Shown in pieces: positions 8,001 to 16,286 of a stretch of 64,000 nucleotides of DNA. Location of the stretch: positions 1-64,000 of the IMG/VR virus record IMGVR_UViG_3300048996_000065; one strand, written 5' to 3'. Every line of letters starts with the position of its first letter. Position 1 is the first letter of the stretch. The notes beneath the pieces are model-generated. The model did no database searches. It was not told where the DNA came from and worked only from the letters and a program-made list of their open reading frames with translations. This DNA is from a virus. A program made the position numbers and the translations under genes.

Positions 8001-9077
8001 TCAGCGGGAACGAGAACTGGGATTCTCTTTATCCCACTTCTGATAATTTTTGAGGTAACGGTTCCGAAGCTTGGGATCATCCCAAACACCCAAATCCTTC
8101 AGGGCTTGCTTGCGCTCGGAACTGACGTAAACCTCGTTCTTACGAAGTTGACGTTCGCGACCTCCCGTAGAGAAGCGAGGACCGGACTGCCGTTTCTTCG
8201 GCTCGGGGCGCTCGTCCTCGTCACCGTCGTCATCATCATCGTCGGCATCGCGACGACTATTGTAGACGTGAGGCAACTCCTTCTTGCATCTTCGCGTGAA
8301 TTCATTCCAATACGCGGGAGTACGAGGGTCGTACCCCTCGCGGGTCAATCGTGCGTCGATCGCAGTAGCCTTACGCGAATCCCGGTCTCCACCCTGAGGG
8401 TCGTACCAGTCGTTGGTGGCCATCCACTGTTGCGCATGATAAACCAAACGAGAATCGACTTCTGGATCGCTTTCCTGCTCTTGAGCCTTTCGATTCATCT
8501 CGTTTTTGTAACTCGTGAGCTTCGTCTCCTGCTCCCGGAGTTTGTCACGAATCGCCTGGGCTTCGACGATATCCACGCCATCGCCACTATCATGCGCCTT
8601 GGCAAGAACTTGGTCAGCTACCTTCATCTGCGATCGAACGCTGTTGATTCGCTGATCGATCGAGTTGGCTTCGTTTTGAACCGTGCGCTGCTCAACGTTG
8701 TTTAGACGTTTCTCCAGCGACTCGTTTCGTTGACGGAGGAAGTTAAGTTCCAGCTCGTTACGACGTTTCGCTTGGCGCTGACGCTCGCGTCGGTCCTTAC
8801 GGGACTCACGTTCACGGGGTTTCTTCTCGTCGGATTCCTCGTCTTCTTCCTCTTCTCCATGACCAACCCGCTCGTCGTCCTCGTCGGAATCGCCAGGGTC
8901 CTCGTCCTTTTTCTTCGCTTTCTTGCGAGGCTTTTCCTCTTCCTCCTCTTCTTCCCCCGAATCATCGTCCTCTTTGTCTACCGGACGATCATCCTCGTCA
9001 TCCTCAGGGGTTTCGGCGCCATCGCCAACCATGACGATGTCATCATCCAATTCTTCGGTCGATTTTTTCTTAGCCAC
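8001..9077 (-). CDS. Scaffolding protein candidate
   Basis: The 358-residue protein starts with GTG at 9077, eight bases after GGAG. Residues 1-90 are strongly acidic with Lys islands. Residues 100-210 form a long charged coiled coil with heptad-like Leu/Val spacing (LELNFLRQRNESLEKRLNNV). The C-terminal third is basic and helical (KALKDLGVWDDPKLRNRYLK). Such a highly charged, coiled-coil, low-complexity protein between portal and coat genes is typical of internal scaffolds, whose basic C-terminus binds coat protein in P22-like systems. The function rests on composition and synteny. Confidence 0.65.
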   Translation of the reverse strand: MAKKKSTEELDDDIVMVGDGAETPEDDEDDRPVDKEDDDSGEEEEEEEKPRKKAKKKDEDPGDSDEDDERVGHGEEEEDEESDEKKPRERESRKDRRERQRQAKRRNELELNFLRQRNESLEKRLNNVEQRTVQNEANSIDQRINSVRSQMKVADQVLAKAHDSGDGVDIVEAQAIRDKLREQETKLTSYKNEMNRKAQEQESDPEVDSRLVYHAQQWMATNDWYDPQGGDRDSRKATAIDARLTREGYDPRTPAYWNEFTRRCKKELPHVYNSRRDADDDDDDGDEDERPEPKKRQSGPRFSTGGRERQLRKNEVYVSSERKQALKDLGVWDDPKLRNRYLKNYQKWDKENPSSRSR

Positions 9078-9103
9078 GTTTCAAACTCCTTACAGCTTGA
9101 AGA

Positions 9104-9565
9104 TTAGTCGAGATACGCTTTCACTTTGAGCGGATCGCCTCGGTATCTACCCAGCAGATCCAGATCACGGAAAACGATGAAGATCGCAAACTCGCGGTCG
9201 TTAGTACCCGGAATCGGTAAACGCCACCGATCCCCGCCGTACTTCGTCACGCGCACGAACTCTCCCGGTTCACACCAATCTCCTTCTTTCCAAGATTCCA
9301 GGGTGTCCTGGTTCTTGAAAGCGGTGTCGCCGAGAGCAAGAACTTTAGCAACCTGCGTGCTCCACTGATCCGTCTCTTGAGCATCGTCAGGAATGATGAT
9401 ACCGCCGTCAGACATTTTCTTTGACGTGCGGAGCTGAACAAGAACCCGGTCGCCAAACGGCTCGAACTCCGGGTCTATTGCAGGGAAGGCTGCCGCCAGG
9501 GCTGCCGCATACGCGGCACTAACCTCTTGGGCGGGGAGGCTTTTCAATCGGGTTTGGTTGCTCAT
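9104..9565 (-). CDS. GroES-like co-chaperonin
   Basis: The 153-residue protein contains a Cpn10 core after an unusual 30-residue Ala-rich N-terminal helix. Residues 36-45 (PFGDRVLVQL) match the first strand of GroES. They are followed by a mobile-loop-like segment ending in GGIIIPDDAQE (54-64), and then VAKVLALGD, like the G-V-x-VG-G strand of Cpn10. The C-terminal half is extended compared with the roughly 97-residue host protein. In T4 the analogous gp31 replaces GroES for folding of the large coat protein. Its place between portal and capsid genes supports a capsid-folding job with host GroEL. The start-site Shine-Dalgarno is weak. Confidence 0.75.
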   Translation of the reverse strand: MSNQTRLKSLPAQEVSAAYAAALAAAFPAIDPEFEPFGDRVLVQLRTSKKMSDGGIIIPDDAQETDQWSTQVAKVLALGDTAFKNQDTLESWKEGDWCEPGEFVRVTKYGGDRWRLPIPGTNDREFAIFIVFRDLDLLGRYRGDPLKVKAYLD

Positions 9566-9737
9566 CTTCTTTAATGGACTCGCTTAGTAATTGCTCGGCC
9601 AGCGACAGGCCCTCTTGAATGCCTGCCAGCCGACCGAGTTCGTATGAATCTTTCGAGCGTGGCGCACGTAACCCTTCGACAGCTTGATTGACCTTCTCTT
9701 TTTTGAGTCGGCCCAAAAACTTCTCTACAGCGGCCAT
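9519..9737 (-). CDS. Small helical protein
   Basis: The 72-residue protein is mostly helical and charged (FLGRLKKEKVNQAVEGLRAP, LGRLAGIQEGLSLAEQLLSE) with a Pro-rich tail. It overlaps the co-chaperonin start by 47 bases in a different frame. The Shine-Dalgarno (GGTAG) is weak. No known family. It may be a minor assembly factor, judged only from its location. Confidence 0.45.
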   Translation of the reverse strand: MAAVEKFLGRLKKEKVNQAVEGLRAPRSKDSYELGRLAGIQEGLSLAEQLLSESIKEDEQPNPIEKPPRPRG

Positions 9738-9779
9738 ATACTACCACGCTCTTGTATTTGTTGCAAAACGCCTACAGGG

Positions 9780-9938
9780 TTAGCACTTACCCTTTCCGCC
9801 GCGCATTCCCTTTCCGCTTGCCACTCTTCCGCCTCCCTTGAATTTCTTCGCGCTTCCCGCGTTGCTCTGACCCGGTCCCTTGGTCTGGCTCTTGCTTCCC
9901 GTCGCCAGCTGGTATCTCTGTCGTGTCGCTTCGCTCAT
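9780..9938 (-). CDS. Nested small Gly/Lys-rich protein
   Basis: A 52-residue frame starts at the ATG at 9938 preceded by GAGGA at an eight-base spacing. It ends KKFKGGGRVASGKGMRGGKG then KC, the Gly/Lys/Arg style of small phage structural proteins. It lies inside the 3' half of the gene at 9,787-10,200 in another frame. There the other frame is only a low-complexity basic tail. Either both frames are used, or the acidic protein is joined to this tail by a frameshift; the sequence alone cannot decide. Confidence 0.4.
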   Translation of the reverse strand: MSEATRQRYQLATGSKSQTKGPGQSNAGSAKKFKGGGRVASGKGMRGGKGKC

Positions 9939-10200
9939 CGGTTTCGTCCTCGGTGGTTTCGTCGTCATCAGTTTCATCTGTGTCGACATCGGTTTCATCT
10001 TCGTCATCATCGTCATCATCCGGCAGAAGATTGGCACCGTCGGGATTCAAACCAGTTGCTGGGAATCCCGCTACCTTCAAATCCTCGAGCCAAGACTTCC
10101 CATCCCAGACCCTTCGCCACACGGGCGAATGTCCGTCGGGTGAAAGCCATTCCATCCCCTTCGCGGGGTTTGTCGGTTCGATCAAACTTTTCTGACGCAT
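9787..10200 (-). CDS. Acidic capsid-module protein with Asp-rich tract
   Basis: The 137-residue protein starts four bases after GGGGAG. The first 60 residues look ordered (GHSPVWRRVWDGKSWLEDLK). An Asp/Glu/Thr tract occupies about 61-92, and the C-terminal 40 residues are low-complexity and basic. The ordered N-terminus suggests a bona fide gene, but the C-terminal region may be shadow translation of the nested frame at 9,780-9,938. Unknown function within the portal-scaffold interval. Confidence 0.5.
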   Translation of the reverse strand: MRQKSLIEPTNPAKGMEWLSPDGHSPVWRRVWDGKSWLEDLKVAGFPATGLNPDGANLLPDDDDDDEDETDVDTDETDDDETTEDETDERSDTTEIPAGDGKQEPDQGTGSEQRGKREEIQGRRKSGKRKGNARRKG

Positions 10201-10210
10201 CTTGCTCCCC

Positions 10211-10444
10211 TTATCGAGTGATATGCTTCGTGGCCCACATGACCGCTTCTTCTACCTTCGTCTTAGCGGACGAAAGCTCGCGGGATACACCGAAGCTTTC
10301 GATCAACTCGAAAAGCTCCAAGCCCTTATCCTTAACGGCTTGCATCTGAAGTTTCTCTTCGGGGGACAACACGCGGTAAGCGTGACGCATGACGTTGTTG
10401 ACAACGCGCTCGTCAGAGGTTGAATTCACGGTTTCGAGAGGCAT
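10211..10444 (-). CDS. Acb2/Vs.4-like small helical protein (possible cyclic-nucleotide sponge)
   Basis: The 77-residue protein reads NNVMRHAYRVLSPEEKLQMQ, then a second helix (DKGLELFELIESFG), then SRELSSAKTKVEEAVMWATK. The pattern Y-R-x-L-S-x-E-E-K ... K-x-x-G ... S-R-E ... T-K-x-E-E-A-x-M-W is what I remember for small phage proteins of the Acb2/Tad1 hairpin superfamily. Some members sequester cyclic oligonucleotides and block CBASS or Thoeris defences. It lies between portal and co-chaperonin genes, so it would be made late unless separately promoted. The family match is from memory and needs an HMM test; activity is inference. Confidence 0.5.
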   Translation of the reverse strand: MPLETVNSTSDERVVNNVMRHAYRVLSPEEKLQMQAVKDKGLELFELIESFGVSRELSSAKTKVEEAVMWATKHITR

Positions 10445-10450
10445 GCTTAG

Positions 10451-13021
10451 TTACCTTTGTGGGTTGGGGTTTACGCCACCGCCGGTTTCTAGACGAGTGT
10501 TCCCGTCTTCTTCGATCTCGGCGGAGGCAATCGTCATCGCGGTCAAATTGTCCTGCTGATTCATACGCTCGCCCGTTTCGTTATCCTCGGTATTGCGAGC
10601 ATTCGCATTCTGTTCCTTGAATTGCGCACGAGCGATCTCGCCTTCCTCTTGGCGCTGATCGCGTGCCTCGCTGGCTTGCTCCTTAATAGCCGCACGCTGC
10701 ATGGAGCCTTGCTCCTTCGCCTGGGTGTCCTGCTGGCGACCCGCAATTTTCTTGTCCTCGATGCGCTCCTGGATCTGCGCAACGGCCAGAGCCGGATCAA
10801 CCGGGGGCGGCGCATATGCTTTAGCGACTTCCATCGCCTTCGCAACGATTCCAGGGAGCTTGGCGAATACTTTCGATCCCCGCTGAATCAACCCGGGAGA
10901 TGCAGCAGCCAGGAATTTGTCGAGGTCCGCTCGAACACCCGGATCGCGTTCCTTCATGATTTGATCGAGTTTCATCTTCGATCCAGATTTGATAAGCAAG
11001 TCTTCCGTTACTTCAAAGGCTTCGTTCACGTACCAGAGAACGATGTGCTCCCTGAGGTGGGACAGGATCGTCGGCACGAAGTTAGGAGCGATGACGGCCA
11101 GATAACCGAAGTATTCGCTCTGCAAGAAGTCCATATGCGTTTGGATATGCGCCAGATGGTCTTGCTCAGGGAATGCAGCGATTGGCCTACCCAGGGATGC
11201 AGCAACATTCTCGTTGACCGCATTCATTTCCTCCGCTTTCGGTTCAGGGATGAGCAGCTCTTTCGCATTTGGTATCTTCGTACGCTCGAGGATCAGCTCC
11301 TCGACTTTCCGTTGATCGTATAAAGGGTTGCCGGCGGCACGCGCGGCCACCATTTGGATCTGAGCGAAGCGTTGTACGTCGCTGAAGATCTGGGGGTCAG
11401 AGACGGGGATGACGTCGAGGGGGGCTTGGAAATCCTTTCGCAGAGCCATCACCTCGCCAGTCTCGTCCTTGATTTCCTCGGTTGTGACATACAGCTTATT
11501 GATCCGGTGAAGGATCTTAATAACCATGTCCATCGAGGCGTGCAGCCGCATGTGAATAGCAGCGAGCACCTTGAGTCCCTGTTCAACCACTGCCATCGTC
11601 GTGCCAACCGGCATGTTGGCAACATTGGCATCGCTCAGATTATCCAGTGCAGTCTTCGCAGCGTCGTCGCCTTCCTTAACCAGCAGACCGAGCAATTCAA
11701 CCAGAACTGTCGAAGGGGGATTAAACGGAATCGGCATGATCAGCTTACGAATATCATCCGTAGCGATCCCGCCCTCGATCTCCGTGATCTGAGTAGCGGC
11801 TAGAGAGATCGATTGACCCGTGAAGTTCGTTCCTTTCAGCTTCAACAGGGTTGGCAGGTTGTTGATGTGCGCCGAATCGAGCAATGCGCGCAAAGCCCCG
11901 GTGGCTGCCGCACTGATCCAGCCGATCATATGCCCCAGACCGATATGGTACACGCCGCGCCACGGCACGAACCCGAACTCGGCCATCCAGAACATCATCT
12001 CCTTCTTATCGTCGTCCTGTTCCCAATTGCGTATCACGGCCAGCACCTTGTGCGAGTGAGCGCAAATGCTAATCAGGTAAGGAGCGAACCCAAGGTCATC
12101 CTCCAGCTCCGCATACGTCGACACCTCGTAGATATCGCGCAAGCCGTCGATGTTGTAAGCGCTCGAGGATTTCCCTTCGATTTTCTCGGTGGCCTTTTCC
12201 GAGTCGGTTTGTTCCGGCACCTGAGCTGTACTCGGTCCGGTCTCGATCGAGTCGATGTCGCGATATTGGCCGGAGTCGACGCGATTCTCATACTCGAATT
12301 TCGTGATGTGCTCGACATACGTCTGCCGTTCGGCGGAATAGAACGAGCTGGCCGCGAACGGTAGATAGACGTCATCGACGGGAACGAAGATGGGGACCGG
12401 TCGTTTCTTGCGATGGTCGTAGACGAGCCGCATATACTGTGAGCCGCCTAAGGGGAGCTGGGTGAGCAACTGCTCTAACTCGGCTCGGAACTCTGGCATC
12501 TGTTGCTTGAACTGCCAGTTCATGTACGTTTTCTTGCGTCGGGCCTTTTCGACGCGAGCCTTCGTTGACTCCCCCGGGATATAATCCTTTACTGGCCCCT
12601 CCGGTGGCATCAGCTCGCCGATAGCCCGCGATTCGAATTCCACCGTCGCTTTGGTAAGCATAGGATGGACGACGCGGCTTGCTCCCTCAAAGTCCGCGCC
12701 TCCGGGTGCGTCGTCGCCGAGGCCAGTGCGACGAATCGCCAACGCCTGCTGTGCATCACGTTCCTTGCGAGAGTCCTTGTCGTAATCGATCTTCTGAATC
12801 AGCTCGATCGCGATTGCCTCGAGGTCCGTCTCTTCGATATCGTCGGCGATGTTGCGATAGAAATCTTCTTCGTCTACTGGATCGGGGGTTTCTTCATCGA
12901 CAGCTACGATAGCCCCCCCATCATCCGTATCTTCAACATCGTCGAGTACGGTTTCTTCCAAATCGACGACTTCACCGTCTTCTTCATCGTCGTCAGAAAA
13001 ATCCTTGGGATTAGCTGCCAT
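10451..13021 (-). CDS. Portal protein
   Basis: I chose the ATG at 13021 (856 residues), preceded by GGAG, over an upstream start without Shine-Dalgarno. The first 80 residues are acidic. The core has portal-like elements: DFEGASRVVHPMLTKATVEF, DVYLPFAASSFYSAERQTYV, a long wing region, and GLGHMIGWISAAATGALRAL. There is a helical barrel and a Gln/Glu-rich C-terminal coiled coil (about 740-830). It is very large for a portal (P22 gp1 is 725 residues). Gene order TerS-TerL-portal supports the call. It would form the dodecameric DNA channel at one capsid vertex. Confidence 0.8.
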   Translation of the reverse strand: MAANPKDFSDDDEEDGEVVDLEETVLDDVEDTDDGGAIVAVDEETPDPVDEEDFYRNIADDIEETDLEAIAIELIQKIDYDKDSRKERDAQQALAIRRTGLGDDAPGGADFEGASRVVHPMLTKATVEFESRAIGELMPPEGPVKDYIPGESTKARVEKARRKKTYMNWQFKQQMPEFRAELEQLLTQLPLGGSQYMRLVYDHRKKRPVPIFVPVDDVYLPFAASSFYSAERQTYVEHITKFEYENRVDSGQYRDIDSIETGPSTAQVPEQTDSEKATEKIEGKSSSAYNIDGLRDIYEVSTYAELEDDLGFAPYLISICAHSHKVLAVIRNWEQDDDKKEMMFWMAEFGFVPWRGVYHIGLGHMIGWISAAATGALRALLDSAHINNLPTLLKLKGTNFTGQSISLAATQITEIEGGIATDDIRKLIMPIPFNPPSTVLVELLGLLVKEGDDAAKTALDNLSDANVANMPVGTTMAVVEQGLKVLAAIHMRLHASMDMVIKILHRINKLYVTTEEIKDETGEVMALRKDFQAPLDVIPVSDPQIFSDVQRFAQIQMVAARAAGNPLYDQRKVEELILERTKIPNAKELLIPEPKAEEMNAVNENVAASLGRPIAAFPEQDHLAHIQTHMDFLQSEYFGYLAVIAPNFVPTILSHLREHIVLWYVNEAFEVTEDLLIKSGSKMKLDQIMKERDPGVRADLDKFLAAASPGLIQRGSKVFAKLPGIVAKAMEVAKAYAPPPVDPALAVAQIQERIEDKKIAGRQQDTQAKEQGSMQRAAIKEQASEARDQRQEEGEIARAQFKEQNANARNTEDNETGERMNQQDNLTAMTIASAEIEEDGNTRLETGGGVNPNPQR

Positions 13022-13511
13022 GACGTTTGATATCTCCGCGAATGAAAGCTTCAGCTTTGCGGTAGGCATCTTTCATTGTCTTTACGTAAGGGTTGTCCCC
13101 GTGAAGATTGAAAGACGCTTCAATACCGCCCATCATCTCAGATCTACTCTCGCCAATGGGGTCGCCAGTATTTGGCCGCACCTGTACGCATCGGTCATCC
13201 CACAGGGTGATCATCTGAGTATCCTTGCAACAAGTGATGGGTAATATAACCCCCAAGTGCTTTATGCACCATTTTTCAATGGCTACCCGACCGAGCTGTG
13301 CATCCCGATATCGATCACCCGCCGGTTCTCCGCTTTCTCCGCAATACACCCGGGCTGTCATTATCTTTACTTTTCTTCCTTCTGACAACCACTTTTTTAC
13401 GCGGTCCCGCATCGCTGGAATCGGGTCTCCGATCTCCGTCACTCCCTTCCACCCGTCGTATTGGGCTAAGGTCTGGTCCAAGTCCACTCCGATCCAGCCG
13501 TTCTCGCTCAT
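13011..13511 (-). CDS. HAD-superfamily phosphatase-like protein
   Basis: The 166-residue protein starts seven bases after GGGAG. Motif I is D10-L-D12-Q-T14 (the DxDxT nucleophile loop). Motif II is IMTARV (50-55, Thr52), and a motif IV-like pair D105-D106 occurs in LWDDR. PIPAMRDRVKKWLSEGRKV is typical of HAD proteins that act on nucleotides or small phosphates. Similar genes occur in phage head modules, where the substrate is unknown. Its 3' end overlaps the portal start by 11 bases, and its 5' third overlaps the zinc-ribbon frame at 13,315-13,665. Confidence 0.65.
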   Translation of the reverse strand: MSENGWIGVDLDQTLAQYDGWKGVTEIGDPIPAMRDRVKKWLSEGRKVKIMTARVYCGESGEPAGDRYRDAQLGRVAIEKWCIKHLGVILPITCCKDTQMITLWDDRCVQVRPNTGDPIGESRSEMMGGIEASFNLHGDNPYVKTMKDAYRKAEAFIRGDIKRHGS

Positions 13512-13665
13512 AGCTATTCTCCCGAATGATTTTGGCGCCGCACACCCGGCACTTCTTAACGTCTTGAACGGATCCTAATAAACACTTGCCGCAAGTCCAA
13601 CGCCAGCCATCATCCCTACATACGTAGCGGACGTCTTTGACTTGGGCATAGATATTAGTGATCAC
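13315..13665 (-). CDS. Zinc-ribbon protein overlapping HAD gene
   Basis: The frame opens at a GTG (13665) in a GTGA overlap with the gene upstream. The N-terminal 52 residues look real: YVCRDDGWRWTCGKCLLGSV followed by CRVCGAKI gives two CxxC knuckles of a zinc ribbon. The remaining 60 residues, coded inside the HAD gene in another frame, are low-complexity and basic. The 197-base overlap is long for this genome. The first half is probably functional; the tail may have little constraint. Confidence 0.45.
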   Translation of the reverse strand: MITNIYAQVKDVRYVCRDDGWRWTCGKCLLGSVQDVKKCRVCGAKIIRENSYERERLDRSGLGPDLSPIRRVEGSDGDRRPDSSDAGPRKKVVVRRKKSKDNDSPGVLRRKRRTGG

Positions 13666-14270
13666 TGCAATGCTTTCAGCTGTTGACGAACGGCATCCTT
13701 CATTGCACCTGCGATCTGCCCGAGAAAATCGAACTTGCTCAACGCGCAGACCGGACACCGGTGAAAGATGACGCCTTCAGTTCCTACCGTGTGAATGGCA
13801 AGCTTGATCAGGGCTTCACAGGATTGGAATAGCGGTTCGATACGCTTGGCGCGCAATCGAGCTACCAGCTTGCTCTCGTCAGTCAGGATCAGCCCGCTGA
13901 TTCCATGCAGGGTGAGCTTACGCACTAGCTCGTCATGATGCCGATCGCAAAACTCGATCTTCGCCTGCTCCCCCGGTTGAAGCATCTTCAGGATGTTGTC
14001 GGTGGTGATTACCGTCTTGCATCTTTCTTTAACGTCAAGTAGAGGCCACGTTCGCTCAGCGGGTGCTGGATCGCGCCGCCGAGCGGAAACCTTGACCCCG
14101 GCATCAGCCCCACTTGCTTCGCTTTCGTCGTCGTCACCGTGTCCTTTCGCTTCATCAGCTGGCGCTTTGGCACGGGCTTCTCTAGCAAGCCGTCGAGCCT
14201 TGCGCTTTCTTCGCGCGATTTCTTCCGGAGTGCTTTCACTTTCTTTGCGTTCACGCTTCACCTTCTTCAT
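13662..14270 (-). CDS. Unknown protein in terminase-portal interval
   Basis: The 202-residue protein starts in an ATGA overlap with GAGG five bases upstream. Residues 1-75 are highly charged and low in complexity. The folded part (about 78-202) has CDRHHDELVRKLTLHGISGL and ends HRCPVCALSKFDFLGQIAGA. The latter gives a CxxC that together with the upstream Cys-x3-HH could bind metal. No family recognised. It may assist packaging or head assembly, judged only from its neighbours. Confidence 0.5.
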   Translation of the reverse strand: MKKVKRERKESESTPEEIARRKRKARRLAREARAKAPADEAKGHGDDDESEASGADAGVKVSARRRDPAPAERTWPLLDVKERCKTVITTDNILKMLQPGEQAKIEFCDRHHDELVRKLTLHGISGLILTDESKLVARLRAKRIEPLFQSCEALIKLAIHTVGTEGVIFHRCPVCALSKFDFLGQIAGAMKDAVRQQLKALQ

Positions 14271-14776
14271 GTCAGCCTCTTCACTTCGCTTAGTTTATTG
14301 AGCAATCGATCCGTTCTCTGCACGTCTTCTAGTTTTTTCGTTCCATCTTTACGTACCCAACCGCGCCTCTCCTCGACGCGTTCGTACTCGGGCCACTCAC
14401 CGAGCGCCGTTAGATCCGGGATGAGATCGAAGTCGTTGTGAGCCCCGTAGCACCAATGACCATTCAGGGTTGAATCGTAATCCATCTGGCCGACGACTAC
14501 TCCGAATCCCCAGTGTTGGAAGATGGGGAATCGCAAGCTTCCATGCTTTTCTTGGTCGACGGTTGACAAGAAAAACTTTCCGCGTTTAACTCGTCGAACT
14601 TGGGATGGAACATCGGAGTGTGTTCCTGAAGGTGCGTTGGCTTGCTCACCTCCGCCCAAAGCCTTTGCCAGAAGGTCGGTGCGTTTGAAACCCTGACTGA
14701 CTGCAACCGCCGTAGACGTCGACGGTCCCGGATCGTTTGGAACAGTTTCATCGGATTCTCCAGTGTCATTGTGCAT
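14267..14776 (-). CDS. Unknown protein downstream of terminase
   Basis: The 169-residue protein has a disordered Ser/Thr-rich N-terminus and an aromatic-rich centre (FPIFQHWGFGVVVGQMDYDS, HWCYGAHNDFDLIPDLTALG). The C-terminal helix is charged. It overlaps the 3' end of the large terminase gene by 11 bases. I recognise no family. The dense Trp/His/Asp content suggests a small folded domain, and the position suggests expression with packaging genes. Confidence 0.5.
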   Translation of the reverse strand: MHNDTGESDETVPNDPGPSTSTAVAVSQGFKRTDLLAKALGGGEQANAPSGTHSDVPSQVRRVKRGKFFLSTVDQEKHGSLRFPIFQHWGFGVVVGQMDYDSTLNGHWCYGAHNDFDLIPDLTALGEWPEYERVEERRGWVRKDGTKKLEDVQRTDRLLNKLSEVKRLT

Positions 14777-16286
14777 ACGGGTTCCCAGATTTCTTCAATC
14801 GAGCTATCGCACGCTGGCGCATGATGTCTTCGATATCCGGTTTGAATTCCAGAGCGCCGAAGAACTTGTCCATCGCCAGACGCAGAGCTTGGGTCGTCGT
14901 ATCCAGCAAGTCGTCATGCTCGATACTCCCCTCGCCAACAAAGGAACAGACTTGGGAGATCGTTGGATTCGCCCATGTCTTCGGTTGGCCCCTGCGTACA
15001 TCCGATTCTACGCACCAAACGCGTCCGTGCGCAAATAGCGGACTCACATAGTGAAGTCGAGTGAGTTTATCTTCCCGTCCAGGATTGTATGCCTCCGTTA
15101 AAACATTCTCGATCGCCAGCGCTTGGCGCAACGAGATACCGCTGCCTTTCTCCTCGATGAGAATGCAATCCGGTTTCCGTCCTGTATGCCCCGACGTGCG
15201 CTCGCGACCGTCGATGATCGGTCGTAGCTTCGGCTCGTTATAGTCGCCGTAGGTCAGCAACCGCTCTTTCTTTACGCGTTTCATCAACGCGGGGAATCCC
15301 AATCGATCTTCCCACGCATCAAGAAGCATGATGTTCAGCTTCTTCTCGTACTCGAACAAGCCCCACACCGTGCAAGCCGTCGGATCATTCTCCTGCTTCT
15401 TCTTGTTAAACGTATCGTCCGTGAACGCCGTGTCCAACGACATGATGATGAACTTAAACTTAGGCAGCGGTCTGCCTGCTTTCCATAGCCGCCACTGCGA
15501 TCGCTTGACGAATCCGGCTTCTTCTGGGTCTAACAGCTCGCCCCATAGCTCCTGGCGTCCGACGTTCGTGCCTTCGTACTTCGCTACGTTCTGGAAGTAA
15601 ACGTCGGGAAGGTTAGCGCTATTCTCGTAGGTGCTGCCCGTTATAAGGACCGTACGCGGGTCCTCGGATAGCATGCGCACGAACGGCTTAGGCTTCGGCG
15701 TCGATGTCCAGCACACCTGGGGATTCGTTCCCAAGCGCAAGCCGAACATCAAGTTATCCCAAGCAAGCTCCGGGTATTTCCAGCTGGCAATCTCGTCGCA
15801 CCATGCCGCGTGATGCTGAGGTCCGCGCAAGCGCTCCGGGCTATCGCCGGCGAAGCCGCGAATCATCGCACCGTTTATCAGGGTGATGCTGGGAAGCGAA
15901 AGCGACGAGTTAGCTTTATCAATCAGCTCCGGTGGAATCACATTCCATAGTCCGGTCTCGCCCTCGAAGCACGTGAACCGCACGTCGCCATATGTCGGAG
16001 CTACGACAGCGAAGTAACCGTTCGGAGTATTCGCGGCGAGCTGACCAATCCAATTCGCAGCGGTCAGCGTCTTGCCAAAGCCACGTCCCGATCGGATGCC
16101 CCATACGGTCCACAGCCCGGTTGGCTGAAGTTGTTTTGCCCGTGCCTTAGCTCGCCACTGAAGTCGCCACCGTAGAACGCTGAGTTCGTAAGCCGTGAAG
16201 CTTTCGAGCGTTTTTCTAAGAGCGCTTCTTGTTAATTTTGCGAGCTGAAGATTTTTCGGAGCTTTGACTAGAGCTGTCGTCGCCAT
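14766..16286 (-). CDS. terL: Terminase large subunit
   Basis: The 506-residue packaging motor carries an ATPase domain with a Walker A variant GIRSGRGFGKT (63-73). The Walker B/catalytic Glu is WCDE (162-165), and the coupling motif is WTSTPKP (193-199). The RNase H-like nuclease begins at MSLDTAFTD (Asp285) and includes LIEEKGSG (about 386) and EHDDLLDTTTQALR near 465, giving the acidic triad. It translocates DNA through the portal and cuts concatemers. The ATG at 16286 lies within the 3' end of the small-subunit gene (71-base overlap) and has no clear Shine-Dalgarno, suggesting translational coupling. Confidence 0.9.
   Translation of the reverse strand: MATTALVKAPKNLQLAKLTRSALRKTLESFTAYELSVLRWRLQWRAKARAKQLQPTGLWTVWGIRSGRGFGKTLTAANWIGQLAANTPNGYFAVVAPTYGDVRFTCFEGETGLWNVIPPELIDKANSSLSLPSITLINGAMIRGFAGDSPERLRGPQHHAAWCDEIASWKYPELAWDNLMFGLRLGTNPQVCWTSTPKPKPFVRMLSEDPRTVLITGSTYENSANLPDVYFQNVAKYEGTNVGRQELWGELLDPEEAGFVKRSQWRLWKAGRPLPKFKFIIMSLDTAFTDDTFNKKKQENDPTACTVWGLFEYEKKLNIMLLDAWEDRLGFPALMKRVKKERLLTYGDYNEPKLRPIIDGRERTSGHTGRKPDCILIEEKGSGISLRQALAIENVLTEAYNPGREDKLTRLHYVSPLFAHGRVWCVESDVRRGQPKTWANPTISQVCSFVGEGSIEHDDLLDTTTQALRLAMDKFFGALEFKPDIEDIMRQRAIARLKKSGNPYAQ

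Noticed and set aside
8106-9107. Plus-strand hydrophobic frames opposite the scaffold gene
   Set aside because: They mirror the charged low-complexity scaffold on the other strand and lack ribosome sites.
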